Shown here piece after piece: positions 51,891 through 60,992 of a stretch of DNA of 64,000 bases. The notes under the pieces are model-generated. The model saw only the letters and a program-made list of their open reading frames with translations. It did not search any database and had not been told where the DNA came from. The stretch covers positions 22,384 to 86,383 of the forward strand of contig JAKVBH010000018.1 of assembly GCA_022447495.1 (NCBI GenBank). Reading direction: 5' to 3'. This DNA comes from Marinovum sp. (lineage in GTDB: Bacteria; Pseudomonadota; Alphaproteobacteria; Rhodobacterales; Rhodobacteraceae). The position numbers were made by a program, and so were the translations under genes. The stretch's first letter is position 1. Every line of letters starts with the position of its first letter.

Positions 51891-53348
51891 ATGCTTCATC
51901 TCACTGACGCCCAGGTCAAAACGACCTTCCAGGATGGCCTGCGCCGGATGAACGCGGGCGATTATCTCGCCGCAAAAGCTGCTTTCGAAAAAATCGTGCT
52001 AGCGCGTGCCGATCGTGCGGAGCCGCATTTCCACTTGGGCCGCGCACTCTTATCTCTAGGGCGACCCGTGTCGGCGTTGGCTTCACTCAAACGTGCGCAC
52101 AAATTAGCGCCGGCTGAGTTCACGATCCTCGAACCCTTGGCGACGGCTTTCATGCGCGCTGGTGATGCGGAAGCATCTCTTGAGGTCCACGACCAAATTT
52201 TGAAACTCAAACCCAAAGAGATGAAATCTCATTTGGACAAGGCTGTTGCGCTTCAACAGATGGGGCGATTTGAGGCCGCCGAGCGCATCTTTGCCAAGGT
52301 CCACCGGATGAACAAGCTCGATCCTGAGCTCTATCGGATTTGGTTTGCGACGCGCAAAGTGACCAAGAAAGATCGTCGTTTGATCCAAGATGCTGTGGCG
52401 TTGTGGAAGCATCCCAAACTCCTGCCGCAAGGGCGGATGCATCTGGGCTTCGGCCTCGCCAAGGCGTTTTCCGATCTGGGCGAGCACGACCGCATGTTTA
52501 AATTTCTCCATGCCGCCAATGAGGCTCAGGCATCGGAAGCACAAGACAGCCCGCAAAGCCGTCTTGATCTCCTGGGTCACGTAAAGCGCATTGCGCCGAA
52601 TGGCGACGTTGCACGGCGGGGCAACAGCACCGAGCAACCAATCATCGTCGTTGGCGTGCCCAGGTCCGGCACCACGCTCATCGAACAAATCCTTGCTGCG
52701 CATCCCGATGTGCGCTCGGCTGGAGAGCTTGGGCAAGCGCGACCGTTGGCCAATCTTCTTTTTGGTGGGTTGGGCAACACGCACGCCATTGAGGATATCG
52801 CGCCAAAAGACCTCAGCCGTTATGCGGACCACTATTGGACTGCGGCGGACGAAACCGCCCGAGGCGAAGGCGTGCGGATCGTGGACAAATCCATGTTGCA
52901 TCATTTGGTTCTTGGGAACCTCGCGGCCGCCTTTCCCAAAGCGCGGTTTATTGTCGTCCGGCGCGAACCGCGTGACGTGGCGCTCTCAATTTACAAGAAC
53001 CACTTCGCCTTGGGCACGCATACCTATGCCAACAGGTTCGAAACGATTGCGCACCATATGCTCACCTATGAAGCAGCACTCGACGTTTGGAGGGACAAGG
53101 TTGATATGACGGAGGTGAGTTACGACGCGCTTACCGCGGATCCGGAGCCAGAAATCCGCGCTTTGGTGACCGCGGCCGGATTGCCATGGGATGACGCCTG
53201 TCTTGATCATAGCCGTGCCCAGGGTCTTGTGACGACTTTGTCTATCGCTCAGGTGCGCCAACCGATCTACAAAAGTTCCAGTGGTGGATGGCGCAAGCAC
53301 GAGAAAGAGTTGGCACCCTTTATAGACACATGGGAGGCGGGGTTATGA
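51891..53348 (+). CDS. TPR-containing sulfotransferase family protein
   Basis: The 485-aa protein begins with TPR units (about residues 10-150, for example AEPHFHLGRALLSLGRPVSA). It then has a sulfotransferase-like domain with the PAPS 5'-phosphosulfate loop (VGVPRSGTTLIEQIL) and the 3'-phosphate region (VVRREPRDVALSIYKNHF). It would sulfate a protein or other acceptor using PAPS, by family inference. The acceptor is unknown. The stop overlaps the YggS-type gene start (ATGA at 53345-53348). A short AAGGACC precedes the ATG. Confidence 0.86.
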   Translation: MLHLTDAQVKTTFQDGLRRMNAGDYLAAKAAFEKIVLARADRAEPHFHLGRALLSLGRPVSALASLKRAHKLAPAEFTILEPLATAFMRAGDAEASLEVHDQILKLKPKEMKSHLDKAVALQQMGRFEAAERIFAKVHRMNKLDPELYRIWFATRKVTKKDRRLIQDAVALWKHPKLLPQGRMHLGFGLAKAFSDLGEHDRMFKFLHAANEAQASEAQDSPQSRLDLLGHVKRIAPNGDVARRGNSTEQPIIVVGVPRSGTTLIEQILAAHPDVRSAGELGQARPLANLLFGGLGNTHAIEDIAPKDLSRYADHYWTAADETARGEGVRIVDKSMLHHLVLGNLAAAFPKARFIVVRREPRDVALSIYKNHFALGTHTYANRFETIAHHMLTYEAALDVWRDKVDMTEVSYDALTADPEPEIRALVTAAGLPWDDACLDHSRAQGLVTTLSIAQVRQPIYKSSSGGWRKHEKELAPFIDTWEAGL

Positions 53349-54004
53349 GCCTAGACAACATCAAATCGCGGATCGTCAAATCCGAAGCGGAGGCTGGCCG
53401 TGCACCGGGCTCGGTCAAACTCATCGCCGTGTCCAAGGTTCAACCCAACGAACGCGTTGCGGCTGTTCTCGATCAAGGTCACCGGGTCTTTGGTGAGAAC
53501 CGTGTGCAAGAGGCGGCCGGTAAGTGGCCTGCGTTTCGCGAGCAATACTCTGATATCGATTTGCACATTATTGGTCCGTTACAGTCAAACAAAACGCGGC
53601 AGGCAATGGAACTTGCCCAAAGCATTCACACGATTGACCGTGCCAAGCTCGCTAAAGCCATCGCGCGCATCGCTCAAGAGATTGGCTCGTGTCCGTCGCT
53701 CTTTGTTCAGGTAAACACGGGCGAAGAAGAGCAAAAGGCCGGGATCATACCCGCGCAGACCGATGCTTTTGTCGCAGAGTGCCGTGCGCTTGATCTCCCC
53801 ATAGAAGGGTTGATGTGTATCCCTCCGGTGGAAGAAGAACCAAGCTTGCACTTTGCGCTTTTGGCCAAGCTGGCGGAGCGGAATGGTCTGACCGGTCTTT
53901 CCATGGGCATGTCAGGTGACTTTGAAAGCGCAATCGCTCTTGGCGCCACCCACGTGCGCGTGGGCTCTGCGATTTTTGGGGCGCGGGTTCCAGCCTCCGC
54001 TTAG
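53345..54004 (+). CDS. YggS/PLPBP-type pyridoxal phosphate homeostasis protein
   Basis: The 219-aa protein shows the single-domain alanine racemase-like fold of the YggS family: LIAVSKVQPNERVAAVLDQG with the PLP lysine, FGENRVQEAAGKW, HIIGPLQSNKTRQA, FVQVNTGEEEQKAG, and the phosphate-binding SMGMSGDFESAIALGATHVR then VGSAIFGAR. Members buffer PLP and affect amino-acid metabolism. The ATG at 53345 overlaps the upstream stop; a longer frame exists from 53288 inside the sulfotransferase. Confidence 0.92.
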   Translation: MSLDNIKSRIVKSEAEAGRAPGSVKLIAVSKVQPNERVAAVLDQGHRVFGENRVQEAAGKWPAFREQYSDIDLHIIGPLQSNKTRQAMELAQSIHTIDRAKLAKAIARIAQEIGSCPSLFVQVNTGEEEQKAGIIPAQTDAFVAECRALDLPIEGLMCIPPVEEEPSLHFALLAKLAERNGLTGLSMGMSGDFESAIALGATHVRVGSAIFGARVPASA

Positions 54005-54373
54005 CCGCCGCCAGAGCACTTGCACAACGGTGCCATGTCGTCTGGATCGGTGGTGACATGCGTCAAAATTAGTCTTTGGGTACGGCCCACTTGGGATTAT
54101 CAAACAGGCTCGCTGTTCGATTGGGTTTATACGCGCGGACACACGTTTCACCCGTGCCTGAATTCTCGTCGATGACAAGTTTCATCGTCTCGCGCCGACG
54201 TTGTTATCAAGAGGGCGTCTTGCTTATAGGGTGCTTCAAAATATCAGCTTGGATCAACAGTTCGCACGATGCTCTGGCGGTTTGAGTTAAAAGTCCAAAA
54301 CGTGTTTCATACGATTTTGTAAACTTCGCGGCGTTTGGTTTTGCGCTGATGTCGGTGGGGCGGTGAGATTCAA
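54005..54373. other. Gene-poor segment
   Basis: This 370-bp stretch after the YggS-type gene has no clear gene. Two short minus-strand frames are protein-like but tiny: one of 38 codons at 54069-54185, and one of about 30 codons ending at 54001 (reading DPDDMAPLCKCSGGG at its end). Neither is recognised. Confidence 0.4.
54069..54185 (-). CDS. Possible 38-aa protein
   Basis: From the ATG at 54185 the frame reads MKLVIDENSGTGETCVRAYK, then NRTASLFDNPKWAVPKD and a stop at 54069. Composition is protein-like, but the length is short and no family is recognised. A weak GAG precedes the start. Confidence 0.3.
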   Translation of the reverse strand: MKLVIDENSGTGETCVRAYKPNRTASLFDNPKWAVPKD

Positions 54374-54676
54374 ATGATGAACAGCAACATCGCCCCAGAA
54401 CAGTTCGAATTCAGACGCCAAATTGACGGGTTGGTCTATCGCTTTAGGCGCCAACGCGATGCTCAAAGACGTTGGGGATACAAAAGAACTGATGGCGATG
54501 ATTGGATCATTTGGTCTCAACAACTGGGGCGGATCGCGGGAAGTTGGGACAACGAAGATGTGTTCGGCCGCCCGTGGGATCAGTTGCAACGCCAATCAAA
54601 CGCCTGTCCACCCGAAGGTATCTGGGTCAGCCGCAAAGGATCAAAGTCTTACGTCTATGATTTGGTTTATCTCTGA
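54374..54676 (+). CDS. Hypothetical 100-aa protein
   Basis: The product has 100 residues, aromatic-rich and with no signal peptide: EQFEFRRQIDGLVYRFRRQR, then GYKRTDGDDWIIWSQQL, FGRPWDQLQ and a C-terminal GIWVSRKGSKSYVYDLVYL. The regular spacing of W, Y and charged residues looks like a real small domain. A GGTGAG is about 8 nt before the ATG at 54374; the next codon-aligned ATG at 54377 is an alternative. No function is recognised. Confidence 0.5.
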   Translation: MMNSNIAPEQFEFRRQIDGLVYRFRRQRDAQRRWGYKRTDGDDWIIWSQQLGRIAGSWDNEDVFGRPWDQLQRQSNACPPEGIWVSRKGSKSYVYDLVYL

Positions 54677-54687
54677 GACCGGTGGAG

Positions 54688-54903
54688 TTAGAACAGAGCA
54701 CCAGAGGCGTTTGGATCGTCGTTTTTAAGCAGCGCATAGAAGACGCCATCGTCCCAAGGTGCAGCATGGCTCAGACCGATGATCCAATCGGTCAACTTTT
54801 CCAAATCATTCCGTGCAGTTAGGTCGTCGATTGTCAGAATACAGGGCGCCCGGCCTACAATGCGATGGTGCAGGATTTTGATGGCTTGGCATTCAAGCGG
54901 GCA
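54688..54903 (-). pseudogene. C-terminal coding fragment lacking a start
   Basis: Reading minus-strand from 54903 gives CPLECQAIKILHHRIVGRAP, then CILTIDDLTARNDLEKLTDW and IGLSHAAPWDDGVFYALL, ending in SGALF at the stop at 54688. Composition is strongly protein-like. A TAG at 54904-54906 closes the frame on its 5' side, and no ATG, GTG or TTG is in frame. This is best explained as the tail of a gene whose 5' part has been lost. The family was not recognised. Confidence 0.5.
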
Positions 54904-55106
54904 CTAAATCTTGTACTCGGAGGTACATCACAATCCGCAGCGAGAGTTTAAATCACTCGGGAATGCATGGGCCTATCTATAATGTAAAAGCCAAAACCCC
55001 GATAGATTGTCAAATTAACACGAAAGGTCTTGCTTTCCTTAGCGCGGTGGTTTGCAGCCGGCTTGCGCCCCATAATTGAACAAAACAAATGCCCCTAGGA
55101 CACTCA

Positions 55107-55979
55107 ATGTCACCAAACTATTTTGCGCCGCATGGCGGTCATCCCGGACAAGAGCAACTTCTAACTGATCGTGCAATGTTCACCGATGCCTATGCGGTTA
55201 TTCCGAAGGGAACGATGCGTGATATCGTGACCAGCTTCCTTCCGTTCTGGGACAAAACACGCGCATGGGTCTTATCGCGACCTTTGAGCGGTTTTGCTGA
55301 GACGTTCTCGCAATACATTATGGAAGTCAGTCCTGGCGGTGGCTCTGATCGACCCGAAACGGATCCCGACGCGGAAGGTGTGCTCTTTGTCGTCGAAGGA
55401 AGCTGCGATTTGACTGTGGCGGGCGAAACGCACACGTTGAATCCGGGCGGCTACGCCTACTTGCCGCCCCGCGCGAATTGGACGCTCCGCAATTCAACTG
55501 ACGCGCCTGTTCGCTTCCACTGGATCCGCAAGCTTTATGAGGCGCTCAATGGGCTTGATTTGCCTGACGTGTTGATCACCAATGAGCAGGATATAGCTCC
55601 CACGCCCATGCTGGGAACTGAAGGTAAATGGGCCACGACCCGCTTTGTTGACCCTACCGATATGCGGCACGACATGCACGTGACCATCGTCACATTTGAA
55701 CCCGGGGCGGTCATCCCATTTGCGGAAACGCACGTGATGGAACACGGCCTTTATGTGCTGGAGGGGAAAGCCGTTTACCGGCTCAACCAAGACTGGGTTG
55801 AGGTGGAGGCTGGCGACTATATGTGGCTGCGCGCTTTCTGTCCGCAGGCGTGCTATTCGGGTGGTCCGGGGAAATTCCGCTACTTGCTTTACAAAGACGT
55901 GAACCGCCACATGAATCTACGGGCGCATGCTGCCCCGTCCATTACTGGCCATCTGCCCGTCAAGACAGATGTTGATTAG
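55107..55979 (+). CDS. allE: (S)-ureidoglycine aminohydrolase
   Basis: The 290-aa bicupin protein releases ammonia from (S)-ureidoglycine to form ureidoglycolate in ureide breakdown. Features: NYFAPHGGHPGQ near the N-terminus, EVSPGGGSDRPETDPDAEGV (first cupin), EGSCDLTVAGETHTL, and the metal-binding second cupin with ETHVMEHGLYVLEGKAVYRL and FCPQACYSGG. AGGA six bases before the ATG at 55107 favours this start over one at 55089. It stands apart on the plus strand from the minus-strand allA/puuE operon. A hairpin follows the stop. Confidence 0.9.
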   Translation: MSPNYFAPHGGHPGQEQLLTDRAMFTDAYAVIPKGTMRDIVTSFLPFWDKTRAWVLSRPLSGFAETFSQYIMEVSPGGGSDRPETDPDAEGVLFVVEGSCDLTVAGETHTLNPGGYAYLPPRANWTLRNSTDAPVRFHWIRKLYEALNGLDLPDVLITNEQDIAPTPMLGTEGKWATTRFVDPTDMRHDMHVTIVTFEPGAVIPFAETHVMEHGLYVLEGKAVYRLNQDWVEVEAGDYMWLRAFCPQACYSGGPGKFRYLLYKDVNRHMNLRAHAAPSITGHLPVKTDVD

Positions 55980-57048
55980 TCGGTCTTAAGTCCGAGTATT
56001 TTTAAAGGTCTCGGGGCCTGGTCAAACTTCGGGACCTTTTAGTTCAACAATTGCAAACCGTCTGCGTTTGATTTTGATAATCCACCGCATTTTCTTCGAA
56101 AGACATCAGGCCACGGCAAAAATTTGATCCATGTAAGTCGCCGCATGCCGTTCGGACATGTGCGGATACGGGACAATGGCCAAAGCACGTGACCGCCAAA
56201 TTCTTTGTCAGCACATCGGAATGAGGGAGAGACGCATGAGCAACCAGGACCCTATTGTCATTTTGGGTCCGACAAATACGCTGAAAGTAATCTGCAGGGC
56301 AGGTGACATGCAAACAATCGACCATTGGCCGCGGATGTTTGGCAGAAGCGTAAATTTGTATCTCGAAAATGTCCGCCGGTTTCGATGGCAAAATATCGGG
56401 TATGAGTGCGTGTGAACCGAATGCGTCTAGGTCAATGCTTGGCGACTACGATGGATACCCATCAATAATCGCGGCGTCCCTCAGCCCCACCAGTGGGTTC
56501 CTCAATCCCATTCCGCTCTCGAACATACTTGCACGTGCGAGAGTGGAACCCGCAGGCCCAAGTCGATGGCGGTAGAACTATGTACTTCCCCAAACGGCTT
56601 GTAACTGATCGACGAGACCACCGCGCGGTCTTTGGCAACTTGGGTCAGACGCCTGCTGCGATTAGGTCAGGTCCAAAATATATACTGGTCACGCGGCAAG
56701 GTGCCTTTTCGTTCTCCAAAATAACCAGAAGTATCTCGGGACTAATGGCGTCAGCAGCCATGGAGGTTAGATTTGGAGTTCATATTCTATCGAGCTAATG
56801 TCTCTCCCGAACTCGGCAACCGCGATCAGAGCGGGTTCGTTGCGAGCAATAACCCGCAATAAGGCTCGCAAGCGATCCTATGTGTTGGTTTCCTGTACTG
56901 ATGCGGTGTCCGCAAGTGTGGCTATGACATCATCTAGGCCTACGATGTCGCAGGGTGGTGGCGCAGTTTGAGCCATGCACTATGCGGGCAATGCTCTCAA
57001 CCAGACGATGTTCAGTAGACGTCGCATTTTCGTTACGCCTTTCAAATG
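55980..57048. other. About 1.1 kb without a credible gene
   Basis: After the allE terminator-like hairpin (56004-56040), the next 1 kb has short overlapping frames in several phases, none protein-like or recognised. It may hold degraded sequence. A few direct or inverted motifs were seen, but nothing consistent. Confidence 0.5.
56004..56040 (+). terminator. Terminator-like hairpin after allE
   Basis: AAAGGTCTCG (56004-56013) pairs with CGGGACCTTT (56030-56039) over 10 bp with one G-U, followed by TTTT. The loop is 16 nt. Confidence 0.65.
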
Positions 57049-57078
57049 AAAAAGGCCCACCAACCTATGGCGGGCCTT
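57049..57078 (-). terminator. Rho-independent terminator after the permease gene
   Basis: On the minus strand AAGGCCCGCC and GGTGGGCCTT form a 10-bp stem with a 7-nt loop (one G-U), followed by TTT. It ends the puuE-uraD/allA/permease operon, about 20 bp past the permease stop. Confidence 0.88.
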
Positions 57079-57096
57079 CCTCCAAAGCTCGAGGGC

Positions 57097-58533
57097 TCAG
57101 ACGTTTGCTGCTGGAGCCTCTTCCTTGCCTTTCAGACCTGTCTCGTGGCCCGCCATACCGCCGGAAATTTCTTCGGTGGCTTCACCCGAAAGTTGTTCGG
57201 GCAGGATCAGGTTGAGCACGATGGCAATCAGCGCGGCCGGCAGAAGGCCAGACGTCAACAAGATCTTCAGCGTTCCGTCTATGTATTGGAGCGCGCCTGG
57301 CTCTTGTTGCAGGCCCAGACCGATCGACAAGGAAATCGCGAAGATTACCATGTTGCGACGGTTCCAGTTCACGTCCGACAGCATTGAGATGCCAGCGGCG
57401 ACAACCATACCGAACATCACGATCACGCCGCCGCCCAGAACTTCTATCGGGATCGAGGATATGATGGCACCGACTTTCGGAATCAGACCACAAGCGATCA
57501 GGAAGAGCGCACCGATTGTCACCACGTGCCGACTCATGACGCCGGTCATGGCAATCAAGCCTACGTTTTGGCTGAAGGATGTGTTTGGAAGCGCGCCAAA
57601 GAAGCCGGAGACAGCCGTGCCGAAACCGTCGGCAAAGGTTGCGCCCTGGATTTCCTTGTCTGTCGCTTCACGACCTGCGCCACCCTTGGTAATACCGGAC
57701 ACGTCGCCCACAGTTTCGACTGCGGAGACAAAGGACATCAGACAGAAGCCGATGATGGCCGCGGCAGTGAATTCGACACCGAAATGCAACGGGTTTGGCA
57801 AGGCAAACGGAGCCGCACGGCCGACATTGCCTAGGTTCACTTCACCCATCATGAAGGCAACGGCGTAGCCGACCAACAGACCGATCAGAACAGCCGATAC
57901 AGACAGCATTCCGCGAGCGAAGAACTTCAGGCCCAGCGTCACAAAGATCACGACCAAGGCCATGAACCAGTTGCCAAAGGAACCATACTGCTCTGTGCCG
58001 ATCGCAGGCACGCCACCAGCGGCGTACTGAATGCCAACTTTCACCAATGCAAGCCCGATCATGGTCACAACGAGACCCGTTACCAGCGGTGGCAAGGCAA
58101 ATCGGATTTTCCCAATGAAGAGGCCCAGGATCGCGTGGAAAAAACCACCGACGATCACGCCCCCCATGACCACGGCAATTGCATCAACGCCTTTGCCGAC
58201 AACAAGCGGGATCATGATTGGAATGAACGCAAAGCTGGTGCCCTGCACAATCGGCAGCCGTGCGCCAACCGGCCCAATGGTGATGGTCTGTAGAAGTGTT
58301 GCCAGCCCCGCAAAAAACATCGACATTTGGATCATATAGATCATCTGCGGGAAGTCGGGAGAATTCGAGCCGAAACCGAAACCTGCCGCGCCGCAAACGA
58401 TGATCGCTGGAGTAACGTTCGAGACGAACATCGCCAGAACGTGTTGTATGCCCAGCGGTACCGCCTTGTGCAGTGGTGGGGTGTAGTCTGGGTCGCGGAG
58501 TTGTTCCGGTGTCCCGAGCGAAGTTTTGGCCAT
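57097..58533 (-). CDS. NCS2-family xanthine/uric acid permease
   Basis: The 478-aa membrane protein has about 12-14 helices and NCS2 motifs: LGIQHVLAMFVSNVTPAII, QTITIGPVGARLPIVQGTSF (with the substrate-site QG), SFVSAVETVGDVSG and LPNTSFSQNVGLIAMTGV. It imports urate, xanthine or a related purine. GGGAGGG precedes the ATG at 58533; the longer frame to 58632 runs into allA. It is 25 bases after allA on the same strand, with a strong terminator behind it. Specificity between xanthine and urate is inferred from its neighbours. Confidence 0.92.
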   Translation of the reverse strand: MAKTSLGTPEQLRDPDYTPPLHKAVPLGIQHVLAMFVSNVTPAIIVCGAAGFGFGSNSPDFPQMIYMIQMSMFFAGLATLLQTITIGPVGARLPIVQGTSFAFIPIMIPLVVGKGVDAIAVVMGGVIVGGFFHAILGLFIGKIRFALPPLVTGLVVTMIGLALVKVGIQYAAGGVPAIGTEQYGSFGNWFMALVVIFVTLGLKFFARGMLSVSAVLIGLLVGYAVAFMMGEVNLGNVGRAAPFALPNPLHFGVEFTAAAIIGFCLMSFVSAVETVGDVSGITKGGAGREATDKEIQGATFADGFGTAVSGFFGALPNTSFSQNVGLIAMTGVMSRHVVTIGALFLIACGLIPKVGAIISSIPIEVLGGGVIVMFGMVVAAGISMLSDVNWNRRNMVIFAISLSIGLGLQQEPGALQYIDGTLKILLTSGLLPAALIAIVLNLILPEQLSGEATEEISGGMAGHETGLKGKEEAPAANV

Positions 58534-58558
58534 ATTGGGTCCCTCCCTTATATTAGCC

Positions 58559-59074
58559 TTAGGCCAGCCCCGTACTGGCAGGTTTTGTAACCGATTCGAC
58601 CATGTACGGGGTGTCGAACCAGTGTTCTTCAAGATTCGGACCCTCCCCGATCCGATCTACGACTGCGAAAAGGCCGGGTGCTGCCAATGGCGTAAGCACA
58701 CCGTGCCAGGTGCCCTGGTGAAAATTGATGGCTTGACCCGGCTCCGTCTGAAACGCGCGCGGCCGGCCTGGCGTCCCGGCATTGTCTTCGGCCACGATGA
58801 CGAGGAAACCATCCATACTCATTGGAATGAAGGCCTGGGATCCGTCCGGGTGACGCTCCATCATATCCAAATAGACCGGAAGTTGTCGCGGTTCAGCCTT
58901 GAACAAACTGATGCCAGCGCGGCCTTGCATAAAGCTTAAGTCAGCCCGGTCATGAAATCTGTCGCAAAGACCTTGGTTGATGATCTTGTCGGCCTCCCCC
59001 CTGGCTTCCATCACATCACCAAACCCCGCGAAAGCAGGCTCGGTCATAGGTTCTATGGGGATCACACGGCTCAT
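58559..59074 (-). CDS. allA: Ureidoglycolate lyase
   Basis: The 171-aa protein of the AllA family turns (S)-ureidoglycolate into glyoxylate and urea. Visible family features: RVIPIEPMTEPAFAGFGDV, ISLFKAEPRQLPVYLDMMER, HPDGSQAFIPM, FLVIVAEDNAG and the metal-site region NFHQGTWHGVL. Length matches the family. The start at 59074 overlaps the puuE-uraD stop (ATGA), and the permease gene follows 25 bp later, making a three-gene operon. Together with allE it covers the last two steps of the ureide pathway. Confidence 0.92.
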   Translation of the reverse strand: MSRVIPIEPMTEPAFAGFGDVMEARGEADKIINQGLCDRFHDRADLSFMQGRAGISLFKAEPRQLPVYLDMMERHPDGSQAFIPMSMDGFLVIVAEDNAGTPGRPRAFQTEPGQAINFHQGTWHGVLTPLAAPGLFAVVDRIGEGPNLEEHWFDTPYMVESVTKPASTGLA

Positions 59075-60483
59075 GCGGCAAACTTTTCCTCGAGCCGCAA
59101 TTCCGCGATACGTTCCACCTGTCGGCAGGCTTCAGCGAACTCTGTATCCCGATCACTGTCGATACGGCGGTGAAAGGCCCGTAAGATCCCGGCCTTAGTA
59201 TTGTCCTTGACCGCAATAATGAATGGGAACCCAAACTTACCAGTGTAGGTCTCATTGAGTTTGGTGAACGTCGCGTGCTCCTCGTCCGTTAGCATGTCAA
59301 GACCGGCACCGGCCTGTTCAGCTGTGCTTTCGGCAGTCAGGCGACCAGCCGCCGCAAGCTTCCCAGCGAGGTCCGGGTGCGCCGTTAGCACGCCGAGACG
59401 TTTCTCTTCATCTGCAGTTCGGAAGACCCGCGCCAATGCCGAGTGAATTCCAGCCGCCGTATCGTGCGTTGGGCCAAGCTTAAGCGCGTGGGCCCCCTCT
59501 GCGATCCAGGGAGAGTGTTCAAAGATGCCGCCGAACTCAGCCACAAAAGCGTCTTTGTCCATCTCTGAGGGTGGTGTGATCAACATAGGCGGATGCTGTT
59601 TTGCCCAATGCTGGGCGATTTGCAGCCGGGTCGCGAACCACACATCGTCGTGGCTTTGGAAATATGCGATGGCCCGTTTCAGAGCTGCGGCCCGGCTCGG
59701 CCGCCCAATCAGGCGGCAATGCAAGCCGATGGACATCATCTTTGGAGCACCTGCCTCCCCCTCAGCATAGAGAATGTCGAAGGCGTCTTTCAGCATCTGT
59801 TCAAACTGCGAGCCGTCAGTGAATCCAGCCTGGATGGCAAAACGCATGTCGTTGCAATCCATGGTGTAGGGCACAACCAACTGATCGCGATCCCCGTAGC
59901 GCACCCAATAAGGTAGATCGTCGGCATAGCTGTCGGCGACATAGGCGAACTGACCAGTCTGTGCGACCAGACGCTCTGTGTTCATCGAACAGCGCCCTGT
60001 ATACCAGCCCTGCGGTGCCTCACCTGTGACTTCGGTATGAAGACGGATCGCCTCTACGATATGAGCGCGTTCCTCGTCCTCGGACATGTCTTTGTGCTCG
60101 ATCCATTTCAGACCGTGGCTCGCAATCTCCCAACCTGCCGACGTCATAGCCTTGACCTGTTCGGGCGCTTGCGCCAAAGCGGACGCGACCCCGTAAACAG
60201 TGACGGGCAAGTCCTTCAGTAGGCGGTGCACACGCCAGAAGCCGGCCCGTGAACCGTATTCGTAAATCGATTCCATGTTCCAGTGACGCTGCCCTTGCCA
60301 GGGTTGTGCCCCAGTAATCTCGGACAGGAATGCTTCGGAGGCAGGGTCCCCATGCAACGTGCAATTCTCCCCGCCTTCTTCGTAGTTTAGAACGATCTGC
60401 ACAGCGATCTTTGCGCCACCCGGCCAATTGGCCTTCGGCGGCGTTTCGCCATAACCGGTCATGTTGCGCGGATAGCGATGCAC
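59071..60483 (-). CDS. puuE: Fusion: PuuE-type allantoinase + UraD (OHCU decarboxylase)
   Basis: The 470-aa protein joins two consecutive enzymes. Residues 1-300 are a polysaccharide-deacetylase-like allantoinase (YPRNMTGYGETPPKANWPGG, YEEGGENCTLHGD, SHGLKWIEH, GWYTGRCSMNT, ADSYADDLPYW) opening allantoin. Residues about 310-470 match 2-oxo-4-hydroxy-4-carboxy-5-ureidoimidazoline decarboxylase (FVAEFGGIFEHSPWIAE, TAHPDLAGKL, LNETYTGKFGFPFIIAVK). UraD acts before PuuE in the pathway, so the fusion couples non-adjacent halves in reversed order. The start is a GTG at 60483 with GGGGGAGAG upstream; the protein begins as other PuuE proteins do. It is divergent from uraH. Confidence 0.92.
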   Translation of the reverse strand: MHRYPRNMTGYGETPPKANWPGGAKIAVQIVLNYEEGGENCTLHGDPASEAFLSEITGAQPWQGQRHWNMESIYEYGSRAGFWRVHRLLKDLPVTVYGVASALAQAPEQVKAMTSAGWEIASHGLKWIEHKDMSEDEERAHIVEAIRLHTEVTGEAPQGWYTGRCSMNTERLVAQTGQFAYVADSYADDLPYWVRYGDRDQLVVPYTMDCNDMRFAIQAGFTDGSQFEQMLKDAFDILYAEGEAGAPKMMSIGLHCRLIGRPSRAAALKRAIAYFQSHDDVWFATRLQIAQHWAKQHPPMLITPPSEMDKDAFVAEFGGIFEHSPWIAEGAHALKLGPTHDTAAGIHSALARVFRTADEEKRLGVLTAHPDLAGKLAAAGRLTAESTAEQAGAGLDMLTDEEHATFTKLNETYTGKFGFPFIIAVKDNTKAGILRAFHRRIDSDRDTEFAEACRQVERIAELRLEEKFAA

Positions 60484-60638
60484 GGTCTCTCCCCCTCTTA
60501 AGTTGGTAATTTGTATTCCAGAATAATAGATTTGTTTTTCAATTTATTTTTGAAGGAGCCTCTAAACCATCCTGGTTTGCCCACATGCGCGCGAGCCTGG
60601 ATGATATCGGCAACTCATGATGCGATTTGGAGACGACA

Positions 60639-60992
60639 ATGGCAGGGTATTTGACAACACATGTGCTGGACACCGCACGAGGTGTTCCAGCAGAAGGCCT
60701 CAAGATTGAGCTATTTCATATTGAGGGCGAACAGCGCATGCATCTCAAGACGCTGGTCACAAACGATGACGGCCGCACTGACGAGCCAATCCTTCCGAGC
60801 GGCCGCTTCGCAACCGGCACCTACGAATTGGTGTTTCATGCGGGCAGTTACCTGGATGCCTCCGGCACCCCGCCTGAACACCCGCGCTTTCTCGACGTGA
60901 TCCCAATCCGGTTTGGCATGTCGAAAGCGTCACACTACCACGTGCCGCTTTTGCTCTCCCCGTATGGGTATTCAACGTATCGCGGAAGTTAG
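60639..60992 (+). CDS. uraH: 5-hydroxyisourate hydrolase (transthyretin-like)
   Basis: The 117-aa protein of the HIUase family hydrolyses 5-hydroxyisourate to OHCU. The three signature stretches are present: [14 protein letters not shown] (His in the active site), [13 protein letters not shown] (Arg) and the C-terminal [19 protein letters not shown] (two His and the YRGS tetrapeptide). Length is as usual. A GGAG lies 7 nt before the ATG at 60639; the frame opens four codons earlier with TTG. It is divergent from puuE-uraD across about 155 bp, which must carry promoters both ways. Confidence 0.93.
   Translation: MAGYLTTHVLDTARGVPAEGLKIELFHIEGEQRMHLKTLVTNDDGRTDEPILPSGRFATGTYELVFHAGSYLDASGTPPEHPRFLDVIPIRFGMSKASHYHVPLLLSPYGYSTYRGS

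Noticed and set aside
50771..51892. 373-codon minus-strand open frame antisense to the porin gene
   Set aside because: It is a product of the porin's strong codon bias (TCC, GAC, GGT read backwards). The translation is Cys/Val/Gly-rich and unlike any protein.
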